Source of the DNA: Dyella_B nitratireducens | GTDB taxonomy: Bacteria > Pseudomonadota > Gammaproteobacteria > Xanthomonadales > Rhodanobacteraceae | Assembly: GCF_049532905.1 (NCBI RefSeq) | Contig: NZ_CP064032.1 | Location: 3,038,001 to 3,102,000 of the forward strand | Length of the DNA stretch: 64,000 nucleotides | Reading direction: 5' to 3' | Part shown: positions 1 to 7,929 of the stretch, piece after piece | How positions within the stretch are numbered: position 1 is the first letter of the stretch | Layout: every line of letters begins with the position of its first letter | The notes under the pieces: model-generated | What the model was told of the DNA's origin: nothing | The model's database searches: none | The model's input: only the letters and a program-made list of their open reading frames with translations | Position numbers and translations under genes: made by a program

Positions 1-42
1 TTTGGTGCAGGGCCTCGCCCCAAGGAGAAGCTGGCCCGTTGA
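1..42 (+). CDS. Possible 3' end of an unidentified upstream gene (partial)
   Basis: Frame 1 is open from the window edge to a TGA at 40-42 and ends in KEKLAR. If real, these are the last 13 codons of a gene lying outside the window. Frame 2 is also open through here, so the assignment is weak. In related genomes liuA and liuB precede liuC, but these few codons do not let me name a gene. Confidence 0.2.
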   Translation, partial: FGAGPRPKEKLAR

Positions 43-80
43 TTTCGTCATGCATGACGAAATAGTAGGATTAAGTCCTA
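42..80 (+). promoter_or_regulatory. Candidate operator/promoter of the parDE module
   Basis: Two inverted repeats lie just upstream of parD. Positions 42-63 are a perfect 22-bp palindrome centred on ATGCAT, with arms ATTTCGTC and GACGAAAT. Positions 66-80 have arms TAGGA and TCCTA. ParD proteins bind such palindromes through their ribbon-helix-helix domain and repress their own operon. I infer the same role here; no clear -35/-10 pair was fixed. Confidence 0.5.
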
Positions 81-104
81 TCAAACCATTCCAGGAGATG
101 CGTC

Positions 105-401
105 ATGCCACGTATCGCCAGCAAACAACTCAGCATCACCCTGCCTGTCGAGATGGCCAACTTGCTTCAGGCCAAGGTCGATGCCGGTGAGTACGCCTCC
201 GTCAGCTCGGCCATCCAGGATGCCGTACGGCTTGCGCAGGCCCGTGACCGAGCGTTCGAAAACGCCGTGGAAAATTGGCTGCGTACTGAAGTGGCGACGG
301 CTTATGACGCACTCAAAGCAGACCCAAGCAGGGGGATGACCACTGAACAAGTACTCGAGTCACTCGCCAAAGTACGCAAGCGGGAACGCTCCCGATCATG
401 A
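105..401 (+). CDS. parD: ParD-family type II antitoxin (ribbon-helix-helix)
   Basis: A 98-residue antitoxin that would neutralise a ParE toxin and autoregulate the operon. The N-terminal part (about residues 5-45, with KQLSITLPVEMANLL then a helix containing SSAIQDAVR) has the ribbon-helix-helix layout of ParD. The charged C-terminal half is the usual toxin-binding region. AGGAG at 93-97 supports the ATG at 105. The stop overlaps the parE start as ATGA, a typical coupled antitoxin-toxin junction. The antitoxin frame is intact although the toxin is broken. It could still repress its operator or neutralise a related toxin encoded elsewhere. Confidence 0.9.
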   Translation: MPRIASKQLSITLPVEMANLLQAKVDAGEYASVSSAIQDAVRLAQARDRAFENAVENWLRTEVATAYDALKADPSRGMTTEQVLESLAKVRKRERSRS

Positions 402-705
402 GCTATACCGTGATCTGGGCACCGGAAGCGCACGATCAGCTCATCGAACTCACCCTCTATATCGCCACTGCAGCATCCTTGGAAATCGCCAAACGCTATG
501 TAGGCTCAGTGGTCAATACTGCGACTCGCTGAGTACCTTTCCTCATCGCGGCAATAAGCGCGACGACATCCGGTCGGGCATGCGCATTACCCACTACCGA
601 GGAAATACCATCATCGGCTTTTCGATAGATAGTACGGCCTATACCGTATCCATCCTCGGCATTTTCCACGGCGGCCAAGACTACGAAACCGCCTTGCACC
701 AATAA
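398..705 (+). pseudogene. parE: ParE-family toxin gene disrupted by a frameshift
   Basis: From ATG 398 the frame reads MSYTVIWAPEAHDQLIEL and continues to AKRYVGSVVNT, then hits TGA at 530-532 after only 44 codons. The rest of a ParE continues at once in another frame from about 520: CDSLSTFPHRGNKRDD, then RITHYRG, and near the end GIFHGGQDYE, stopping at TAA 703-705. STFPHRG and GxFHGGQDYE are hallmark ParE/RelE-superfamily segments. Adding one base in the run 517-521 would restore a full-length toxin of about 102 residues. ParE toxins poison DNA gyrase. As read, this allele makes only a short N-terminal fragment. The options are true inactivation, a sequencing error, or (less likely) translational frameshifting. 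Confidence 0.85.
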
Positions 706-788
706 GGGCCTTCTGGCGGCAACCATCTCTCCCCACGACGGAAAGCTTGGTCTACGCTTTGCCACGTCCCTTCCCGCATGGACGTCCC

Positions 789-1571
789 ATGACCACCATC
801 CAGATCGCCGACCACGCCGGCATCCGCGAACTCCGCCTCAATCGGCCGGACGTACACAACGCCTTCGACGACCGGCTGATCGCCGAACTCACTGCCGCCC
901 TAAGTGATGCCGGCCAGGATCCCACCGTGCGCGTGGTGGTGCTGACCGGCGTAGGGGCGAGTTTTTCCGCCGGCGCCGATCTCAACTGGATGCGCGGCAT
1001 GGCCAAGGCCAGTGAGGCGGAAAATCGTGAAGATTCCCTGCGTTTGGCTGCACTGATGCGCACGTTGCAGTTTCTGCCCAAACCCACCGTGGCCCGCGTC
1101 AACGGCGCAGCTTATGGTGGTGGCGTAGGGTTGATTGCCTGCTGCGATATCGCCATCGGCGTGAACACCGCCAAGTTCGGTCTTACGGAAGTGAAGCTCG
1201 GCTTGGTGCCCGCGGTGATTTCACCGTATGTGATGGCTGCGATCGGCGTACGCCAGGCACGTCGCCTGTTCCTTACGGGCGAAATTTTCGACGCGGAAAC
1301 GGCGGTAGACATCGGACTGCTGCATGAGTCCGTTTCTGCCGAGTATCTGGATGACACGGTGCACACGGTGCTCAAGCAACTCGCCAAAGCCGGCCCCATG
1401 GCGCAACGGGAAGCGAAGCAGCTCGCTTTCAACATGCATGGGCTGACGGCGGCAACTGCCGAACGCATCGATCAGGAAAACGCCGCGCTGATCGCACGGC
1501 TGCGTGTGTCGGAAGAAGGCCAGGAAGGGCTCGGTGCCTTCCTCGATAAACGACCGCCGGCCTGGACTTGA
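789..1571 (+). CDS. liuC: Probable 3-methylglutaconyl-CoA hydratase (enoyl-CoA hydratase family)
   Basis: A crotonase-fold protein of 260 residues that would hydrate 3-methylglutaconyl-CoA to HMG-CoA in leucine/isovalerate degradation. The oxyanion-hole segments are visible as SFSAGADLNWMRGM and, further on, NGAAYGGGVGL. ATG 789 (MTTIQIADHAG) was chosen because the open frame upstream, from a TTG at 747, has no family-like residues. Genes for the next enzymes (MCC alpha subunit and HMG-CoA lyase) follow on the same strand, which is the main reason for this specific name over a generic enoyl-CoA hydratase. The biotin-independent MCC subunit and isovaleryl-CoA dehydrogenase are not in view; the parDE module lies immediately upstream. 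Confidence 0.82.
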   Translation: MTTIQIADHAGIRELRLNRPDVHNAFDDRLIAELTAALSDAGQDPTVRVVVLTGVGASFSAGADLNWMRGMAKASEAENREDSLRLAALMRTLQFLPKPTVARVNGAAYGGGVGLIACCDIAIGVNTAKFGLTEVKLGLVPAVISPYVMAAIGVRQARRLFLTGEIFDAETAVDIGLLHESVSAEYLDDTVHTVLKQLAKAGPMAQREAKQLAFNMHGLTAATAERIDQENAALIARLRVSEEGQEGLGAFLDKRPPAWT

Positions 1572-1650
1572 CCCTGCTGACGCCATGCTGGCAGCTGCAT
1601 CGCCGTAGCTTGCTCGAGCTGTCCACTCTTTCCCGCATACGAGGCACGCC

Positions 1651-2166
1651 ATGAAACGCATCGTCAACATCGCCGACGTTGAACTGCAACCCCGTCCAGC
1701 GGCCTTCGCCGCCCCTGGTGATGCCGCGCAGCGCTTCGATGCGCGCATGGGGCGCGTTTCCATGCAGCTTGGTGCGGAGAAGCTCGGCTACAACATCACT
1801 GCGGTACCGCCGGGCAAGCGTGCGTTCCCGCTGCACAACCACCGCGTCAACGAAGAAATGTTCTTCATCCTCGAAGGTGAAGGCGAGATTCGCGTCGGCA
1901 CCGAGCGCCACCCTATCCGCCAGGGCGACATCATCGCCTGCCCGCCGGGCGGCCCCGAGAGCGCGCACCAGATCATCAATACTGGATCGGTCGAAATGCG
2001 TTATCTCGCCGTGAGCAGCAAGCTTTCGCCGGAGATCTGCGAATATCCGGATTCCAACAAGTACGGCATCCTGGGCGAGTTCGGGCCGGATGCGGAGGGC
2101 AAGCCACAGATGATCCGTATCGTGATGCGGCAGGGTGACACCATCGACTACTGGGAAGGCGAATAG
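1651..2166 (+). CDS. Cupin-domain protein inside the leucine-degradation cluster
   Basis: A 171-residue cytoplasmic protein with one cupin domain. The metal-binding motif 1 is clear around residues 60-85, HNHRVNEEMFFILEGEGE, and motif 2 follows in PPGGPESAHQIINTG. The two histidines and the glutamate of motif 1 are present, so a metal site is plausible. It sits between liuC and liuD on the same strand, with gaps of 79 and 91 bases. Its substrate cannot be read from the sequence. It could be an accessory isomerase or dioxygenase, or a sensor for the pathway; I do not assign a function. Confidence 0.8.
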   Translation: MKRIVNIADVELQPRPAAFAAPGDAAQRFDARMGRVSMQLGAEKLGYNITAVPPGKRAFPLHNHRVNEEMFFILEGEGEIRVGTERHPIRQGDIIACPPGGPESAHQIINTGSVEMRYLAVSSKLSPEICEYPDSNKYGILGEFGPDAEGKPQMIRIVMRQGDTIDYWEGE

Positions 2167-2257
2167 CCCTTTCTTGCTGCGCCGCGCATCGGCCGCGTCA
2201 CGCAATTCTGCTAGCTTTATGGGCTTTGCAGCTTCAAGCGACCGGTAAGGAACCCGC

Positions 2258-4255
2258 ATGTTCGAGCGCGTACTGATTGCCAACCGCGGCGAGATCGCCT
2301 GCCGCGTGATCCGCACCTGCCGGCGGCTGGGCATCCACACCATTGCGGTGTATTCGGAAGCGGACAAGGACGCACAGCACGTGCGTCTGGCCGATGACGC
2401 TTGGCCCATCGGCGGGCCACGTCCAGCCGAATCGTATTTGCGTGCCGACGCCATGCTTGAGGTCGCAAAAAAATCCGGCGCGCAGGCGATCCATCCTGGT
2501 TACGGCTTTCTTTCCGAAAACACCGCGTTCGCGCGTGCCTGCACGGAAGCTGGCATCACCTTTATCGGCCCGCGGCCGGAGAGCATCGACGCGATGGGCT
2601 CGAAGGCCGCCGCCAAGGCGCTGATGGAACACCATCAGGTGCCCCTGGTGCCGGGGTATCACGGCGACAACCAGGACACGGACGTGCTTGCCGAGCAGGC
2701 GCGCAAAACCGGTTTTCCGCTGATGATCAAGGCCGCGGCCGGCGGTGGCGGCAAAGGCATGCGCATCGTGCGCACCGAGAAGGAATTTACCGATGCGCTG
2801 GCGTCTGCACAGCGTGAAGCAGCCAGTTCGTTCGGCGATACGCGCGTGATCCTGGAGCGCTATGTCGAGCATCCGCGCCACATCGAGTTCCAGGTATTCG
2901 GCGACACGCACGGCAGCGTGATTCACCTCAACGAACGCGAGTGCTCGGCCCAGCGCCGCTACCAGAAAGTGCTGGAAGAAACGCCCTCCCCGTTCCTCAA
3001 TGCCGAGCGCCGCAAGGCGATGGGCGAAGCGGCAGTGGCCGCGGCGAAAGCGGTGAACTACGTCGGCGCCGGCACGGTGGAATTCATCGTGGGCCAAGAT
3101 GGCACGTTCTATTTCATGGAGATGAATACGCGCCTGCAGGTGGAACATCCCGTCACGGAGGAAACACTGGGGCTCGACTTGGTCGAATGGCAATTGCGCA
3201 TTGCCGCGGGCGAGCCGCTGCCGCTGCGCCAGGAACAGGTCCAAGCGCACGGGCACGCGATCGAAGTGCGCCTGTACGCCGAAGATCCGGACCAGAACTT
3301 TCTCCCCGGCTCGGGCAAATTGCGCCGACTGCGGCTGCCCGCACCATCACGTCACGTGCGACTGGATGGCGGCGTGATCGAAGGTGATGCGGTAACGATT
3401 TTTTACGATCCGATGATCGCCAAGCTGATCGTTTATGACACCGATCGCACGCAAGCGCTGCAACGATTGCGCGAAGCGTTGGCCGAATGCGAGATCGTCG
3501 GACCGAAATCCAATATCGCGTTTCTTGAACGACTGGCACGCCACCCCGTCGTCATCGAAGGCCGCATCGACACGGGCTACCTCGATCGCCACCTTGATGA
3601 ATTTCTAACTGGCGATGCGGCACCCTCTGACCATGTTCTGTTTGCTGCCGCCACTGCTGCATTGCTTCACGACGAACGCAAGCTCGCCGCCGCATCGGCG
3701 CACGGCAACGATCCGTATTCGCCCTGGTCGCGCGCGGATGCGTGGCGTATCGGGCATGCCGGCAAACGCATCGTGGCGCTTACCTTGCGCGAGCAGCGTC
3801 ACGAAATCGAAGCGTTCGGTCATGACGGCGATTACCGTCTGCAACATGGCGCATCACAGTGCGAAGTGCGCGGTGCGCGCTTTGAAGGCGACAGGCTTAG
3901 TGCACGTTTCAACGGGCAAGGCGCTCAGTGGCACATCCACGCAGACCAAGAACGCATCACCTTGCACGATGCCAACGGCCAGCGCCATGCCTTTACCCGT
4001 GCCGCAGCGTTTGCCTGGGAATCCAAGGACGGCACGGGTGGCAACCAGATCGTCGCGCCCATGCCGGGCCGCATCGTGCTGGTGAAGGCCAAGGTGGGCG
4101 ACACCGTCGAAGAAGGGCAGGAATTGCTGGTGATGGAAGCCATGAAAATGGAACTGGCCTTGAAGGCGCCACGCGCAGGCACCATTGATAGCGTAAGCGC
4201 GACCCAAGGTGAGTTCGTGGAAGCAGACGCTGTACTTGTTCGCTTTGCATCGTAA
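2258..4255 (+). CDS. liuD: Methylcrotonyl-CoA carboxylase, biotin-carrying alpha subunit
   Basis: A 665-residue biotin-dependent carboxylase subunit acting on 3-methylcrotonyl-CoA in leucine catabolism. The N-terminal biotin carboxylase domain (about 1-450) begins FERVLIANRGEIACRVIR and contains the glycine-rich ATP-binding loop KAAAGGGGKGMR and the segment EMNTRLQVEHPVTE. The C-terminal biotinyl domain carries EAMKME with the acceptor lysine at residue 630. Length and domain order fit the MCC alpha subunit rather than the shorter acetyl-CoA carboxylase AccC. A TAAGGA ribosome site precedes ATG 2258. The partner carboxyltransferase (beta) subunit is not in the window. Confidence 0.93.
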   Translation: MFERVLIANRGEIACRVIRTCRRLGIHTIAVYSEADKDAQHVRLADDAWPIGGPRPAESYLRADAMLEVAKKSGAQAIHPGYGFLSENTAFARACTEAGITFIGPRPESIDAMGSKAAAKALMEHHQVPLVPGYHGDNQDTDVLAEQARKTGFPLMIKAAAGGGGKGMRIVRTEKEFTDALASAQREAASSFGDTRVILERYVEHPRHIEFQVFGDTHGSVIHLNERECSAQRRYQKVLEETPSPFLNAERRKAMGEAAVAAAKAVNYVGAGTVEFIVGQDGTFYFMEMNTRLQVEHPVTEETLGLDLVEWQLRIAAGEPLPLRQEQVQAHGHAIEVRLYAEDPDQNFLPGSGKLRRLRLPAPSRHVRLDGGVIEGDAVTIFYDPMIAKLIVYDTDRTQALQRLREALAECEIVGPKSNIAFLERLARHPVVIEGRIDTGYLDRHLDEFLTGDAAPSDHVLFAAATAALLHDERKLAAASAHGNDPYSPWSRADAWRIGHAGKRIVALTLREQRHEIEAFGHDGDYRLQHGASQCEVRGARFEGDRLSARFNGQGAQWHIHADQERITLHDANGQRHAFTRAAAFAWESKDGTGGNQIVAPMPGRIVLVKAKVGDTVEEGQELLVMEAMKMELALKAPRAGTIDSVSATQGEFVEADAVLVRFAS

Positions 4256-4278
4256 CCGGCCGCTCGCAGGAGCTTCGT

Positions 4279-5175
4279 ATGACAAATGAAGTTCGTATCG
4301 TCGAAGTCAGCCCGCGTGATGGCTTGCAGAACGAAAAGACCCTGCTGCCGCCGGACATCAAGATCGCGTTGATCGACCGACTTTCCGCCACCGGCCTGCG
4401 GACCATCGAAACCACCAGCTTCGTCAGCGCGCGCTGGGTACCGCAGCTGGCTGACGCCGCCGAAGTGTTTCGCAGCATTCGCAAGGTGCCCGGTGTTACC
4501 TACCCGGTCTTGGTACCGAACGAACAGGGCTATCGGATTGCGCGGCAAGCCGGTGCGAACGAGGTGTCGGTGTTTACGGCAGCATCGGAAGCGTTCAACC
4601 GCGCCAACATCAACGCCTCGATTGCCGAATCGCTGGAGCGCTTCCAGCCGGTGCTGGAAGAAGCCAAGGCAGAAGGCGTGAAAGTGCGTGGCTATGTATC
4701 CACCGCCTTGGGCTGCCCTTATCAGGGCGAGGTGCCCATCGCCGACGTGGTCAGCGTGGCCAGGCGGCTGTATGACATGGGCTGCTACGAGGTTTCCGTG
4801 GCCGACACCATCGGCGTTGGCACGCCGGCCAAGGCACGCGCAGTGCTGCATGCGGTGTCGCAGGAAATTCCCATGCACGCGCTGGCCGTGCACTTCCATG
4901 ACACCTACGGCCAAGCCCTGGCAAACATCCTCGCTTGCCTGGAAGAAGGTGTGCGCGTGGTGGACAGTGCTGTCTCCGGCACGGGTGGCTGTCCGTATGC
5001 GAAAGGTGCCAGCGGTAATGTCGCCAGCGAAGACGTGGTCTACATGTTGCACGGCATGGGCATGCAGACCGGCATCAATCTGGACATGCTGGTGGCGACC
5101 GGTGCGTGGCTTTCGGGGCAGCTCAACAAGCCCACGGCGAGCCGGGTGACGAAGGCGCGCACGACCACGGCCTGA
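4279..5175 (+). CDS. liuE: Hydroxymethylglutaryl-CoA lyase
   Basis: A 298-residue TIM-barrel lyase that splits HMG-CoA into acetoacetate and acetyl-CoA, the last step of leucine breakdown. It begins NEVRIVEVSPRDGLQNE, the family's N-terminal signature with the substrate/metal residues R and D. It carries the lyase loop GTGGCPYAKGASGN with the active-site cysteine at residue 238. A GCAGGAG ribosome site precedes ATG 4279, only 23 bases after liuD, so the two are almost certainly co-transcribed. A pair of palindromic repeats begins two bases after the stop and marks the end of the operon. Confidence 0.95.
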   Translation: MTNEVRIVEVSPRDGLQNEKTLLPPDIKIALIDRLSATGLRTIETTSFVSARWVPQLADAAEVFRSIRKVPGVTYPVLVPNEQGYRIARQAGANEVSVFTAASEAFNRANINASIAESLERFQPVLEEAKAEGVKVRGYVSTALGCPYQGEVPIADVVSVARRLYDMGCYEVSVADTIGVGTPAKARAVLHAVSQEIPMHALAVHFHDTYGQALANILACLEEGVRVVDSAVSGTGGCPYAKGASGNVASEDVVYMLHGMGMQTGINLDMLVATGAWLSGQLNKPTASRVTKARTTTA

Positions 5176-5177
5176 AT

Positions 5178-5250
5178 GTAGGTTGGGGTGCAAACCCCAA
5201 CATCGCCATACCAGTCATCGCGCCACGTTGGGGTTTGCACCCCAACCTAC
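5178..5250. repeat. Paired GTAG-headed palindromic repeat (REP/SMAG-like)
   Basis: Two 24-base units face each other: 5178-5201 starts GTAGGTTGGGGTGCAAACCC, and 5227-5250 is its near-perfect inverse ending in CTAC. Each unit is itself a hairpin (GTTGGGG/CCCCAAC). The GTAG head and head-to-head pairing match the SMAG/REP class mobilised by RAYT transposases. It lies between liuE and a GNAT gene and could end or stabilise transcripts. Confidence 0.85.
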
Positions 5251-5292
5251 GGCCGATCCACTTCCGGGCGCAGAGCTGATAACTTCCCGCTC

Positions 5293-5778
5293 ATGCCCGA
5301 CTTCACCATCCGCCCCATTGAACCACGCGACAGTACCGCCGTCGCCAATATCATCCGCACCGTCATGCCTGAATTTGGCGCCGACGGACCGGGGTTCGCC
5401 ATTCACGATCCCGAAGTCGGCGACATGTACGCCGCGTATGCGCGCACGCGTAGCGCGTACTTTGTGGTGGAACGCAACGGCATCGTCGGCGGCGGTGGCG
5501 GTGTCGCACCGCTGGATGGCGGCGAAGCGGATGTGTGCGAATTGCGCAAAATGTATTTCCTGCCCGAAGCGCGCGGCATCGGTGCAGGCGCTGCGATGAT
5601 GCAGCGCTGCCTGGATGCGGCACGCCGCTTCGGATTCAAGCGTTGTTATATCGAGACGCTGACCGGGATGGACGCCGCGCAATCCCTGTATCGCAAGCAC
5701 GGCTTTACCCAGCTATGTGAACCCATGGGTGGTACCGGCCATTTCGGTTGCGATCGCTTCTTTGTCCTTGAGCTTTAG
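5293..5778 (+). CDS. GNAT-family N-acetyltransferase
   Basis: A 161-residue acetyl-CoA-dependent acetyltransferase. It begins MPDFTIRPIEPRDSTAVANI, a typical GNAT first strand and helix. The acetyl-CoA loop is at about residues 88-105, LRKMYFLPEARGIGAGAAMM, fitting the Q/RxxGxG/A pattern. The C-terminal motif is SLYRKHGF. The frame is open further upstream, but that part lies inside the palindromic repeat, so ATG 5293 is preferred. The substrate is unknown. The next gene starts 14 bases after its stop. Confidence 0.85.
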   Translation: MPDFTIRPIEPRDSTAVANIIRTVMPEFGADGPGFAIHDPEVGDMYAAYARTRSAYFVVERNGIVGGGGGVAPLDGGEADVCELRKMYFLPEARGIGAGAAMMQRCLDAARRFGFKRCYIETLTGMDAAQSLYRKHGFTQLCEPMGGTGHFGCDRFFVLEL

Positions 5779-5792
5779 CAGCGAGGCACATC

Positions 5793-6386
5793 ATGGCGAG
5801 CCACGATCCACGCGTTGACGCCTATATCGCGAAATCGGCGGATTTCGCCCGCCCCATCCTGGAACACCTGCGCGCCGTGGTGCACGCTGCCTATCCTGAG
5901 GTTGAGGAAAGCATCAAGTGGAGCTGCCCGCATTTTCTCTATCAAGGCAAGCTGATGTGCTCGATGGCCGCGTTCAAGCAGCACTGCAGCTTTCACTTCT
6001 GGCACGGCAAAGATGTCGTGGGTGAAACCGACAAGGAAGGCATGGGTCAGTTCGGCAAGCTCACCTCTGTCAAGGAATTGCCGAGCAAAAAGGATTTGGT
6101 TGCCTACGTGCGCAAAGCGATGACGTTGCGCGACGCAGGCATGACAAGACAACGCGCCGCTCCGGTGCGCAAGCCACCACTGAAAGTGCCCGACGATTTC
6201 GCCGCGCATCTGAAAAAGCACGTTGCTGCACGCAAGACCTACGAAGCGTTCAACCCCAGCGCACAACGTGAATATATCGAGTGGATTACCGAAGCCAAGA
6301 CCGACGCCACGCGCCAGAAGCGCATCGCCACCGCATTGGAATGGCTGGCCGAAGGCAAGCACCGCAACTGGAAATATCAAACATGA
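5793..6386 (+). CDS. YdeI/OmpD-associated, DUF1801-type protein
   Basis: A 197-residue soluble protein. The N-terminal half resembles the DUF1801/YdhG fold (HLRAVVHAAYPEVEESIKWS, then FHFWHGKD). The C-terminal third has the YdeI-OmdA features: AFNPSAQREYIEWITEAKT followed by RQKRIATALEWLAEGK. Proteins of this family have been linked to protection against bacteriocins or peptides, but the biochemical role is unsettled. An AGG-containing ribosome site precedes ATG 5793. The stop overlaps the next start as ATGA at 6383-6386, so the two proteins are probably translationally coupled. Confidence 0.85.
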   Translation: MASHDPRVDAYIAKSADFARPILEHLRAVVHAAYPEVEESIKWSCPHFLYQGKLMCSMAAFKQHCSFHFWHGKDVVGETDKEGMGQFGKLTSVKELPSKKDLVAYVRKAMTLRDAGMTRQRAAPVRKPPLKVPDDFAAHLKKHVAARKTYEAFNPSAQREYIEWITEAKTDATRQKRIATALEWLAEGKHRNWKYQT

Positions 6387-6955
6387 TTCGCATTGCCCGC
6401 GCCGAAGATGCCGAAGCGATTCACGCCATCTACGCCCCCACCATCCTCGATACCGCCATCACCTTCGAAACGGAACTTCCCGGCGCGGAAGCAATGCGCC
6501 AGCGCATGCTTACTCGCCTACAGCACTACCCATGGCTGGTATGGGAAGAACAAGGCAACGTGCTGGCCTATGCCTATGCCACGCGCTTTCGCGAGCGGGC
6601 GGCCTATGACTGGATCGCGGAAACGTCCATCTACGTGCATGAGAACGCACGCCGCCGCGGCATTGCACGCAAGCTCTATGGCGCATTGCTGGATGTGATG
6701 CGCCTGCAAGGTATCAACCAGGCGGTAGGTGTCATCACCCTGCCTGGCGATGTCAGCGTGGCGCTGCACGAAGCGATGGATTTTGCGCCGGCTGGCGTCT
6801 GGCGCAAGGCCGGCTACAAGCTTGGTCGGTGGTGGGACGTGGGAGTGTGGCAGAAGGAACTGCAGCGGGCTGCGAATCCGCCGCAAGCGGTTGCTGCATT
6901 CCCGGTATTGCGCGAATCGGCGGAGCTGCAAGACGTATTCCTACGTTACGGCTGA
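6383..6955 (+). CDS. GNAT acetyltransferase of the phosphinothricin acetyltransferase (Pat/YncA) type
   Basis: A 190-residue GNAT enzyme. Family traits are the opening IRIARAEDAEAIHAIYAPTI with ITFETELP just after it, the segment YDWIAETSIYVHENARRRGIARKL containing the acetyl-CoA loop, and the end GRWWDVGVWQKEL. This subgroup acetylates small amines such as phosphinothricin, methionine sulfoximine or related amino-acid analogues; the native substrate here is not known. The start overlaps the previous stop (ATGA). About 25 C-terminal residues extend beyond the usual fold. A palindromic repeat follows 11 bases after the stop. Confidence 0.85.
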   Translation: MIRIARAEDAEAIHAIYAPTILDTAITFETELPGAEAMRQRMLTRLQHYPWLVWEEQGNVLAYAYATRFRERAAYDWIAETSIYVHENARRRGIARKLYGALLDVMRLQGINQAVGVITLPGDVSVALHEAMDFAPAGVWRKAGYKLGRWWDVGVWQKELQRAANPPQAVAAFPVLRESAELQDVFLRYG

Positions 6956-6966
6956 GGAAGCGCTCC

Positions 6967-7012
6967 GTAGGTTGGGTTACCCCGGACTTGATCCGGGGGT
7001 AACCCAATCTAC
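6967..7012. repeat. GTAG-headed palindromic repeat, variant type
   Basis: A 46-base inverted repeat beginning GTAGGTTGGGTTACCCC and ending in GGTAACCCAATCTAC. It keeps the GTAG/CTAC ends of the copy at 5178-5250 but has a longer central hairpin (CCCCGGA/TCCGGGG). It lies between two convergently unrelated genes on the same strand. Confidence 0.8.
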
Positions 7013-7111
7013 GCCGACTGCCATAGGGGATCGCGTTGATGGCGGCAAGCCACAAGCGGTGCTGCAACCCGGTGCGCTACCATTGCGCTTTTAGCTTGAC
7101 GGGACACTCCC

Positions 7112-7873
7112 ATGCAGCTCAATCAAGTCAAAGCCATCATCACCGGCGGCGCTTCCGGTCTCGGCCACGCCGTCGCCCAGCACCTGGTGGCCAACGGCGG
7201 CCACGTCGCCCTGTTCGACGTCAACGAGGAAAAGGGCCAGGCAGCGGCTCAGGCACTGAGCGGGCGTTTCTTCCGCACCGACGTCACCTCGGAAGAAGGC
7301 GTGGCCGCAAACGTCAACGCCGCCAAAGAAGCCCTGGGCGGACTGAACGTGGTGATCAATTGCGCCGGCATCCTGGGCGCCGGCCGCGTGCTGGGCAAGG
7401 AAGGCCCGATGGCACTGGGCACCTTCGCCTCAACCGTGATGGTGAATCTGGTGGGCAGCTTCAACGTCGCCAAGGCCGGTGCGTCGCTAATGCAGCACAA
7501 CGAAGCCGGCGAGGATGGCGAACGCGGCGTGATCATCAACACCGCCAGCGTGGCCGCCTACGAAGGCCAGATCGGCCAGGCTGCGTACTCTGCATCCAAA
7601 GGCGGCGTGGTAGGCATGACCTTGCCGATGGCGCGCGAGCTGTCGCGCTTCGGCATTCGCGTCGCGACGATCGCGCCGGGCATCTTCTGGACACCGATGG
7701 TGGATGGCATGCCGCCACAGGTGCAGGAATCGCTGTCCGCTTCCATCCCCTTCCCTTCGCGCCTCGGCAAGCCGGAAGAATTCGCCTCCACGGTGGCGTT
7801 CATTCTTGGCAACCGTTACATCAATGGCGAGACGATCCGGCTGGATGGCGCGGTACGTCTGCAACCGAAGTAA
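7112..7873 (+). CDS. Short-chain 3-hydroxyacyl-CoA dehydrogenase (HSD17B10-like SDR)
   Basis: A 253-residue classical SDR. The NAD-binding motif TGGASGLG is at residues 11-18, NCAG at the expected middle position, and the catalytic set is Ser146, Tyr159 and Lys163. The sequence (ITGGASGLGHAVAQHLVANG near the start, PFPSRLGKPEEFA near the end) resembles type 2 3-hydroxyacyl-CoA dehydrogenases that oxidise 3-hydroxy-2-methylacyl-CoA in isoleucine and branched-fatty-acid breakdown. That would suit the nearby leucine-catabolic genes, but the exact substrate is inferred. It is followed closely by efpL, with no obvious functional link. Confidence 0.85.
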   Translation: MQLNQVKAIITGGASGLGHAVAQHLVANGGHVALFDVNEEKGQAAAQALSGRFFRTDVTSEEGVAANVNAAKEALGGLNVVINCAGILGAGRVLGKEGPMALGTFASTVMVNLVGSFNVAKAGASLMQHNEAGEDGERGVIINTASVAAYEGQIGQAAYSASKGGVVGMTLPMARELSRFGIRVATIAPGIFWTPMVDGMPPQVQESLSASIPFPSRLGKPEEFASTVAFILGNRYINGETIRLDGAVRLQPK

Positions 7874-7929
7874 CGCAACGAACGCTCTCGCTATTGCCCC
7901 TTATTCCCAATCATCGGCTCTCTCATCCC

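Noticed and set aside
2234..5193. Long open frames on the minus strand opposite liuD and liuE (340 and 422 codons)
   Set aside because: They are exact antisense of genes with clear motifs, have no family-like residues, and are typical of GC-rich codon usage.
5178..5250. Repeats considered as a CRISPR array
   Set aside because: Only two inverted copies per site, no regular direct repeats and spacers, and no cas genes.
7036..7929. A plus-strand frame running through the SDR gene into efpL, which would fuse about 300 residues to EfpL
   Set aside because: The upstream part is an Arg/Gly-rich out-of-frame reading of the SDR gene; ATG 7930 gives the exact EfpL N-terminus.
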